DNA from: Knoxdaviesia capensis
Taxonomy: Eukaryota; Ascomycota; Sordariomycetes; Microascales; Gondwanamycetaceae
DNA length: 64,000 bases
Direction of reading: 5' to 3'
Assembly (NCBI GenBank): GCA_001510575.1
Contig: LNGK01000004.1
Coordinates: 2,598,579 to 2,662,578, forward strand
The notes beneath the pieces are model-generated. The model was not told where the DNA came from, made no database searches, and worked only from the letters and a program-made list of their open reading frames with translations. The stretch's first letter is position 1, and each line of letters starts with the position of its first letter. The translations under genes were made by a program, and so were the position numbers. Shown piece after piece: positions 56,461-64,000 of the stretch.

Positions 56461-59002
56461 GAAGAAACCGGAGGAGGGGGAAAAAAAGGAAGGAAGAAGA
56501 AAAAGGAGGAGGGAAGGTATATGAACGAAAAAAAGCGAGAAAACGAAGGGGTGAGCGAGTGAGGGGGAGGGGGTGTCCAAGATTACGAGGAAAAGAAGAC
56601 ACAGACCGGTGATGGTAATTACGGACGGGCCAAGGAACAGACGGATACTGATGGGAGGCCAGGACCAGAACAGTTAGCCAGAAGAAAAGAAAGGCGATGT
56701 TTAATATAGGAGCCAGAAGCGATAATAGACAGGAAACAATGGGAGGTTGAATCAGGACTTTTCTTGCAGGACCACAGAGTCAGAGTTGTGAAGGTTAGAA
56801 CTAGAGTTGGAGGGGGGTAGGGGGAAAAAATAAGAGGGGACAAAAACAAAAAAAAAAGTCTGCGAAGAGTCAAAAAGCCCTGGGGAAAGCCACCAGTCAA
56901 AAAGGTACGTACTCGAAGACTCAGATAGTGCGGCACTACCAGCCACTACCCAATTCACTAACAGCTACAGGCTATACGGGATAGATGCATTTTTTCTATT
57001 TCTCTAGCCGGTCTTGCACGTTGTGTGTAGGTTGGGTGTTCTTTCCCCTTCTGTTTCCATCGTGTCTTGCTTGGGCTTCGTTTTTGTGCTGACACTTTTG
57101 TGGGCAGGTGCAGCAGTGCAAGCAGCATAGAAAGCCGCAGAAACGAGGAGGAAGTCCTGGAGCCGGAGCAGGACTTCACAGGACATATCATACAGACATA
57201 GAGGACGTGGAGAACTGCACAGCACGGCGACCAAATAACGACACTGAAGGCCCGCTGTATAAGCCTCCATCGAGCCAGGAAACAATACGAGCAACCATGC
57301 AGTGCATTGCCTCCCAAAAACCCGCACAGCTGGGCAAATCCCATGGCAAGTTGGGTCTACCGTGTGGGCCAGCACTGTGGCCAGCGCCCGGTACCGCCAG
57401 ATGTCCCGCCAGTTCGGCCGACCCATGTACAGTGCGCATGTCCTTCTCCACTGTGCCCGGTGTCCTATCACGATCAACGCCCCCCAGCAAGCGCCGGTGC
57501 CATTCAATCCTCCGGCCATATCTTTTTTTCGTCCAAGTGTCTCTCACCTATGCCGGGCGTCCACGAGCATGCAACTTCACATGCAGGTTCTATTAGGGGA
57601 GCCAATCTAGGCCCAAAGTACCGCCCATTGGGCAGTCCTGGTGTCCAGCTGGAGGTCTTGGGCCGCAGATGGCGGTGGTCTGATAAGATCCTGGAGGGGA
57701 ACAGTTTCTGGGTGTGGATTTCCCAATCGTCCTCGGATGCAGTGCAATCCTCCAACGGCAGGATGGTGAGAGTGTCCTGCCAACAGTTTGAAATTGGGAA
57801 TTGCATCCAACCTGCATTACCCACAGCACAGGATAAGGCTGAGCAAGCCAGACAATTCCGTCCGGGCCTAACAGGAAGCACTGCAACGACAGGGGGACAT
57901 GGGATGAGGGGACAGAAGAGCGAGACACAGAGGGGAAGCGAGTCCTGGAATATGATGTAACGCGCCTCTGGACGGTAGTGTAGTCTAGCCTCCTTTGCCC
58001 CTCATCCACTCACTCCCGGAGAAAGTCTCCATTGCAGGTTCGTGATCTCGTATAATACGGGCTCGCAACCAGGGCTGAAGGATGTCACGATGCCGGACAG
58101 CCGTTACTATGTACGTGCTGAACAGATCACATCAATCAAAGTCTCTTTTGGCTTTTGGCTCTACGAGTAGTGTCCCAGTGACTCTCGCGGAGTTGCTCGC
58201 AGAGTCTCATCAGCCCAAAGTTGGTGATCGTCCGTTTCCAGCATCCAACAACAACGACTATCACACAAAACTAACGGCCACTAAGCCAAGTTGCCCCTGT
58301 ACTTCGGTTCAGTTCCCCCTGTGTTTCGGCTGTGGCGTAGTTGACGGTGCAGTCTCTAGCACAGGTACACAGACCCAGGCATCCCAGTATGTTCTGGACA
58401 AGATTGGGTGAGGCTCACACCAACAGCCACTGAACAAGACCTGCACAGGCCAAATCCAAGACAACGCTCCCAGGGCCATCCTGTCCACCCAAGTGTGGCT
58501 CATCGCACAGTTTGCTTGTCCTGGGGAGGCGGGGGAAGCACTGCCGCCCAGGTCATCATATTTTCCCCGAAGTAAAGTATACATCACGCTCTCTCGTTTA
58601 AGTAGTGTAGTGGCTAGTGTGGAATGGAAGGAAAGTCGAGTTGCCCACACGTGTGTGTGTCTGCTTTCTTTGTTTGGCGTTTTCCCTGTTTGGGAGGGGT
58701 GGGAGGAGTTCGGAAGATGCATATGCACACACACATACACTTCCTGAGGCTGGGCGGGCGGCGGTCCAGGACTTCGTAGGACTTTTTCTGTTTCCCGCTT
58801 CTTCTGTTGGCCTGACTGCTTTTTTTTTAATGAGGTCCGTTCTTTGCGTCCCGCCAAGCCCCGCGTTCCTCTCCGCCTCGCTTCCTTCCTAAACATCCGT
58901 TTCTGGAATCTTTTTTCTTCTTTTCTTACATAAACTTAGATGTCAAGCATTATCTTGCACTCCTTCCTCCGTTTGATGTGCTGGCGTGAATGTGTTTGTC
59001 AG

Positions 59003-59004
<2 letters not shown>

Positions 59005-59039
<35 letters not shown>
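59005..59039. repeat. (TG)17 microsatellite
   Basis: An uninterrupted TG run in intergenic DNA. Confidence 0.95.
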
Positions 59040-59040
<1 letters not shown>

Positions 59041-59344
59041 AGGGTTAGAAAGCTGGGCATTGGCGTATTTGTCCAGGCAATCACGGCACTTAGGGTTAGA
59101 GACGTGATTCATATTGCATTCAATCATTCGTCCATGATTCACTACATCTAGATTCACAACATCTACTCCCAGATCTATAAATCCAAGCCTAATGCCATCC
59201 GTATCGTGTCCCAAGTCCTCCGTTAGTATGCATCCTTCACTAGAGTTAGTCAAGTCAAGGTATCGAAAGGCTCAGGACCTCACGTTCTAGAAAGGCGTCC
59301 GCCCGCCCCCCCCAAGACAGGAGATCCTGTGGTTGCAGCCGGTG

Positions 59345-59690
59345 CGTCGACAATCCGGGCGTATAGGCGTCGGGCCAGCGAAGCTGGAGAGATCGAACTG
59401 GCCCATTTCCACCTGCGGCGGTGTCAACAGCAACAAGGACGGGGACTTCCCCTCCTGACGTCTGGCCGCGCCCGGGCCTGAACCGTCTGACACGGGGGTC
59501 CGCGTGCGCCACCCCGAATCGCAACTGGCTGCAGTCCAGACAAGAGCCTCTGGAGGCAGCGAATTCGTCCACAATCCGGGCGAAGAGACGTCGGTCCGGC
59601 GAGGTTTGGGAGATCGAACTAGGCCATATCCACCTGCGGCGATGTCAGTAGCAACAAGGACGGGGCTTCCCCTTCGTGCCGTCTCGGCGC
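59345..59690. repeat. Diverged direct duplication, unit spacing about 223 bp
   Basis: The stretch starting at 59347 (ACAATCCGGGCG) recurs at 59570. They share CAATCCGGGCG, AGATCGAACT, CCACCTGCGGCG and AGCAACAAGGACGGGG in the same order and spacing. Similarity is high over about 105 bp and then fades over the next 40-50 bp. Confidence 0.75.
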
Positions 59691-60238
59691 GTCAGGGACC
59701 GAACGGCTCCGGTACCCATAGACGTGAACCAGATACCGGGGGGGGAGGTCGGGACGCGCCGACTGGTCCTTGTCTGGATTCAACGACCCGGCCCCCCGGG
59801 GCCACGTTCGGGAGCGACACACGGGTTCCTCTCGCGAGTCCATACTCCATTAGACACAAACCGGCTCGCCGACTTCCTACCGGCCTGCCAGGGGAAGGAC
59901 CGTCCCCCCGCGCCGGGGGGGGCAAATTCCAGGACACGAGACGTCTCGCTACAGTCAAGCGCGCCGAACGGATCTGGCTGTCGTCCTCCGTGGTTTGGCG
60001 CGGAGTCGCCGGACTGGTGCGGGCACGTTCGCCACTGGCAGGATACCGGGAAAAAAGATATGCTCGAGATGAACCACGGTTTAAGAGTGAGCGAACGCTT
60101 CAAGAGGCGTGTGGGTGGGTATCAGAGTCGGCATTAGTAGCGTATAGAGAGGTAGAACAGTAAAATGGCAAGTATAACAAAACATGGCGGACACAGTTAG
60201 TGTGTTATTGTTCCTGAAAAGAAATAACAGTGCTTTCT

Positions 60239-61799
60239 TCATGCAATCGTCTGGTTCCACGGCTGCCGCGACTGCTGGTCCCAGTCCGGCACACACACCA
60301 CCGTATCCGGCGGCTGCACCGCCCACTCAACCGTGTCATCCATGCCCTCGGGCTCCGTCGTCGTCAGCCCTTGCTCAACACTCATCTGGTCAGCCGCAAC
60401 CTCCACGGTGCCGCGGCGGGTCACATGCACCACGGGCACAACCGCCACGCGGCCGAACCCGCTCGCCCACATGTCCTTACACAGCAGCTGCGTCTCGGGC
60501 TGCGGACACTCGCCGAGCTGCTCGTGTGCCGTGCGGAACCGCGTGGCGCTGCCGCCGCTGGACGCGGAGCCGTGGGCCGCAAAAGCCCGCGCTGCGACCG
60601 CCGCGGCGCCGCTCCAGCACGAGAACACCTGGGTGGGGGAGAGGTTCGCCACGCGGGCCTGGGTTGAAAGGTCGGTGCCGAAGAATGTTTTTCCATCAGT
60701 TGCCCTCAGTGTGTCGGATACGGATGACACAGGGATGAATAGGTCTCCCGCTACGTCGCGACTACCCCATACGTCAAAAAATCGGGGCCGGGATGTGCCC
60801 GTGATGGCCTGCCAGTCCAAGCCACAGGTCATGTCCGCCTCAAGACGGCGACGCTGCAAAACGAGCTCGAGAATGTCGTTCGCGCACAGCAGCACGTCGT
60901 CCAGAAAGATGGCGGTACCGCCCGAAAGGACAGAGATACCGCCACGGCCCTCCTGCGCGTCGAGGAGAGGCTTCAGGCCGAGGTTCCGATCAGCCGCCCG
61001 AGCCGCAAGCACGTGCGGCGGGAGTATTCCGGCTGGCGGTTCAGGCGGAGGGTCCTCGCCCCGGGGCGGTGGGTTTGGCACGAGGGCTGGGGTGGACTCC
61101 TGGAAGATATAGCGGGTGCCCAGAGCCTCGAAGTGCGGGCCCAGAACCCTGAGCACCTGAGAAGACCCGTCATCGCGCGGACCACCTCGCGGGGCAACCA
61201 CCGAAACGGCGCAGCGCTCGCCGCCAAGGAAGCTTATGACTTCGATAACCGCGCCCACCAGCGAGGGCAGGATCTCCAGCGAGTCGGCAAGCAGCAGCAC
61301 GAAGAAGAACTCGACCGAGCCGTGCTCGGCAACGGCGCTGTGGGCGGGCTCCGTGTTCGGGGCCGTCGCGGGGAGGAGGTCGGCGTAGCGGTTCCAGTCG
61401 AACGAGTCGCAGAAGAGGCGCGGCGTCGGCGGGCGGAGGGATTTGTCGATGATGGCCCAGCCGTAGGCGGCGACGGTGGAGTTCTTGATGGTGCCAAGAG
61501 CTGTGTGCAGAGAGAGAAGGAGGCACTTAGCAGGGATTTTGTCCAAGAATGCAGCCAGCAGGAGCTAGAAGCCGAACTGGAAGCCGAACTGGAAGCCAGC
61601 CCTCCAAATTCTAGAACTCCTCGCAAAAGAGTGATTATGACTTACATGTGGCTCTGTGAGGGAGCGTGAACGGGTCTAGACCGACTCGGTGCAAGTAGAC
61701 GGTGGTCATAAGTAGCACAACGGCAGCTGCAACCACGCTGGTCTTGCGCAAGGCGAGCCAGCGAAGGCCGATCCTCAACGTCCTGCGTGTAACCTCCAT
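60239..61799 (-). CDS. Family 69 (CAP59/CMT1-type) glycosyltransferase, 471 aa
   Basis: Exons on the minus strand are 61799-61646 and 61500-60239, with a 145-nt intron (GTAAGT...CAG) and junction codon T|CT. Residues of about 19-36 (KTSVVAAAVVLLMTTVYL) form a type II signal anchor, placing the enzyme in the Golgi lumen. The catalytic part shows the family pattern. It has VEFFFVLLLADSLEILPSLV, then FLDDVLLCANDILELVLQRR (250-269; the DD likely coordinates the metal). Next come CGLDW (277-281), FFDVWGSRD (292-300) and a VFSCWSGAAAVAARAF segment. Near the end are LLCKDMWASGFGRVAVVP and VVHVTRRG. GT69 members include cryptococcal alpha-1,3-mannosyltransferase; the fungal homologues are thought to modify wall or capsule glycans. 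Donor and acceptor here are unknown. The FLDD in place of the commoner FLND is a small variation. The neighbouring DNA looks accessory. Confidence 0.85.
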
Positions 61800-62521
61800 G
61801 TTGGATTTCGTCGGCAGATGGTCTCAGCCTCTACCTACCCAAACATGATTCAGCGGACGGGTTGAAAAGTATACCAGACCAGAGCAGTATTCGGTCGCTG
61901 ACTGAGTTAACCAGAGCTCGGGGGAGAATTGAGGAAGGGAGTCTGCTCAAAGACTACAGAAAGTGATCAAGGCTGTGTATATAAATCGAGCGAAAGTACC
62001 GATTCTCCGGTCCAGCGCGACAAAACTTGGTCCACCCTGGCTGTCAGAGCCTGAACGCCAGCGAATGCGAGATGACTCGACGCTTTGGTTACTGTCCATA
62101 AAACATATGCCAACAGGCATATTGGTGGTGCCGTTGCCGCTGCGGCTGTGTGCCAAGACGACGCTTCCCCAGTTGAGAGAGGCAGGCTTCTGACCCATGT
62201 GCGACCATTATGGTTCGTGAAGTGGAATGAAGTAAGGATAGGAGTGGGATATTGGTAGTCGGTGAGGATCTCTCTAAGATTCTGAGCAATTTGCTGGAGT
62301 TGCTGACCCTGGATCCAGCTACAGAGTATCGTTGCGATCTTGGTTAAATGGAAAATTAAAGAAGACGGGAAAGAAAAAAATGTCTGACATACATGGACGA
62401 TTCAACCTTACAAGGTTAACCCTAATCATAACCCTAATTCCTGGCTGGTCTATCGTCCATCTAGGTATAGTCCCGACCACTATAGGCAGAAAACACCGAG
62501 ATCTTCGGCTCCTGTGTCTCA
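61800..62521. other. Intergenic region, 0.7 kb
   Basis: This is the promoter of the GT69 gene and the 3' flank of the HET relic. It contains spaced telomere-like units (TTAACCCTAA and AACCCTAATT, about 62416-62438). No gene is seen. Confidence 0.65.
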
Positions 62522-64000
62522 TTAAACTAGATTGATGGTAGTCCCCTCAGCACGCATCATCCTAGACAGCTCATCAACCGCCGACTCCGTCTCCCACAAC
62601 CCCAGCCACTTCGCAGTCTGTGTCCGCGCATGAAACTCGGCCGGGTCTACGATACCAGGCTTGCGTGATGGCAGTGGCCTGTCCCCCTCCGCTGTGGCCC
62701 CGCGTCCCAAGCTATGGAATGATATCTTCCTCATTGTTAATGAGGCTATGCGCTCGAACTCAGCTGGCTTCCTGCTAAGAGCACCGATGGTGGGATGTGC
62801 AGCCACCGTCCGTTTCTGGACGAGCAAGCCCGACAACGTCCCAAATGGCGACACCAGCAAAGGGAGCATGAAAGCCAGGCGGGATGCGTCGTACGGGTGG
62901 CCAAAGCACAGGTTCACGGCGATAACGCGGAATCTCTTCTCCGCCTGGGGCTGTATCTTCGCCAGGGAGAGCCTCGGCACCGGCTCCCCGGGCGGCGGTC
63001 CGTCTAGAGAGAAGCCCGCACTGACTTAGTACCGGTTGACGGCTGCCGGGTTCTGCAGAGGCTCGCAGACGTCCACCTCGACTAGCAGGCCAAGCGGATC
63101 AATGATTGCAGACTTGATTTGCCGAGCGGGTTGTTGCCGACAAGCTCGCTCTTGTGGCCCCGAAACTGCGTCAGCTCACGAGTGGTTTGGCCAGCCGCCG
63201 GGCCAGGAGCGGAAGTCTTGTAGTGCGGGCCAGCAAACAGTCTCGGACGATGGCGTCCAGAACCAGGACTGCCCCGGTGCGCTCACGCGGCGTCTGTGGG
63301 CTCTGCGGGCTGCTAGGACGCCGGGGCTGGGGGTCCCAGAGAAGCCCGTTTATCAGCTAGCTCTTCCAGACTCCCGCCAAGGGGTCGTCTTTGGTGATTT
63401 GAGCGGCGACGTGGGCAATGGCGGGCAGAGCCACCAGGCGATCGGATTCGTGGGTGAGGTCGGTGCCCGTGTAGGTTTGCAGGATTTCCCGCCTCCACGA
63501 CAGGCCGTCAATCAGATCCACCAACCGGGTTCGGTTATCCAGTTCCTCATCCACGGGCTCCAGGCTCTGCTTGTTTATGCCTGCCGGCATGCATGTTTCC
63601 CAGTTGTGGACCTCGTCGCATTCCCAGTACAGTTAGTCATTCCCCAGAGAGATGATCTTGAGTGACAGTATGTGCTCCGAAAGCACCCAGCCTCTAGTCT
63701 TGAGCGGAGCGCCTTCCACATCTTCCTTCCACATATTCCGCGTAACCACGCAGGAGATGTTGGTGGCATCACCCGACACGATCCGGAATGTTCCTTTATT
63801 GTAGCTAGGAACAGGGAAGTCTTAAGAGGAGTCGCGATGATAGCTCTCACCAGATACATCAGACGCTGTTTCTGAGTCGTCTGTATCATTTGGACTGCAA
63901 AATATTTCTGCTTCGACAACAAAAGGAGTCCATCATCGAGTGTGGGACGATACTCCGGGCCGACAGAAAGCTCTGGCCATCCGATACATCCTGGCAGATG
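62522..64000 (-). pseudogene. Broken HET-domain (heterokaryon incompatibility) gene, C-terminal part, cut by the window edge
   Basis: Read on the minus strand from the right edge, the sequence shows HET-family hallmarks: TFRIVSGDATNISCVV, then RNMWKEDVEGAPLKTRGWVL and SEHILSLKIISLGND. A stop codon (63633-63635, TAA) follows where the family has Gln, and then LYWECDEVHNWET. Downstream LTHESDRLVALPAIAHVA and DDPLAGVWKS are followed by a second stop (63357-63359, TAG), then LINGLLWDPQP. Beyond that the frame shifts, but family-like pieces continue (NNPLGKSS, then DPLGLLVEVDV) and finish with MLPLLVSPFGTLSGLLVQ and a terminal stop at 62522. Intact members gate allorecognition and programmed cell death after fusion of unlike hyphae; this copy cannot make a full protein. 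Both stops fit C-to-T changes at CpA sites. Confidence 0.8.

Larger units (their letters stand above)
56461..60238. other. Intergenic region, 3.8 kb
   Basis: This is the promoter side of the Hsp70-like gene and the 3' flank of the GT69 gene. It contains a TG microsatellite and a diverged duplicated segment (59345-59690) in GC-rich DNA. Frames of up to about 220 codons occur near 57.3-58.0 and 59.5-60.1 kb. They lack an ATG in good context, splice logic or recognisable homology, so I do not call them genes. Confidence 0.6.

Noticed and set aside
57004..57960. Frames of 120-217 codons on both strands
   Set aside because: Several frames are open at once, none with splice sites in phase or protein-like motifs.
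58999..59253. 84-codon minus-strand frame ending in a Thr-His run
   Set aside because: Starts at TTG rather than ATG, and its end is just the TG microsatellite translated; at most a fragment.
59676..60137. 153-codon plus-strand frame beside the duplicated segment
   Set aside because: No ATG at its start, GC-rich, also open on the other strand, and no recognised family.

Overview
This window reads as nuclear DNA of a filamentous ascomycete (Pezizomycotina, probably a Sordariomycete). The evidence is as follows. Genes are interrupted by short introns of about 50-130 nt with GTRNGT-like donors and YAG acceptors. Coding DNA is GC-rich with strong C/G third-position bias, and leaders are pyrimidine-rich. 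The family content also fits: a fungal ATP sulfurylase with a C-terminal APS-kinase-like domain, a TRP-like/ML-domain membrane protein, a family 69 (CAP59-type) glycosyltransferase, an RRT8/EI24-type membrane protein and a HET-domain relic. No rRNA, tRNA, CRISPR array or intact transposon was recognised. An 80-base run of N inside a CT microsatellite marks an assembly gap.

Layout. 1-6.97 kb: gene-poor, with microsatellites and two related hairpins. 6.97-8.88 kb (+): unrecognised 565-aa proline-rich protein. 9.93-11.71 kb (-): 498-aa protein with one RRM. 14.09-15.82 kb (+): unrecognised basic/Ala-rich 578-aa protein. 17.45-18.86 kb (+): seven-exon RRT8/EI24-type membrane protein. 19.47-20.40 kb (+): secreted protein with KHHT repeats and an Asp-rich tail. 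20.4-24.35 kb: non-coding, repeat-rich, with the gap. 24.35-26.0 kb (+): unrecognised protein with an acidic tail. 26.79-28.69 kb (+): single-pass membrane protein with a His/Pro-rich stalk and a PPxY motif. 29.81-31.59 kb (-): unrecognised 592-aa protein. 34.92-37.65 kb (-): TRP-like channel/flavin-carrier family. 41.68-43.69 kb (+): ATP sulfurylase. 46.99-49.93 kb (+): unrecognised 978-aa protein with a cysteine cluster. 51.12-52.08 kb (+): YAR1-like ankyrin protein. 53.04-56.46 kb (-): divergent Hsp70-like ATPase with a Q/P-rich N-terminus. 60.24-61.80 kb (-): GT69 glycosyltransferase. 62.52 kb to the right edge (-): broken HET-domain gene.

Most genes are independent housekeeping or lineage-specific loci; nothing indicates an operon or a biosynthetic cluster. 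The membrane and cell-surface genes (RRT8-like, KHHT protein, PPxY protein, TRP-like, GT69) are dispersed. The right end (about 57-64 kb) looks the most accessory: a diverged local duplication, then GT69, then a HET relic whose two clearest stop codons fit CpA-to-TpA changes, as expected of repeat-induced point mutation. Exon boundaries were set by hand from splice consensus, phase and protein continuity. Every multi-exon model keeps an open frame to its stop.
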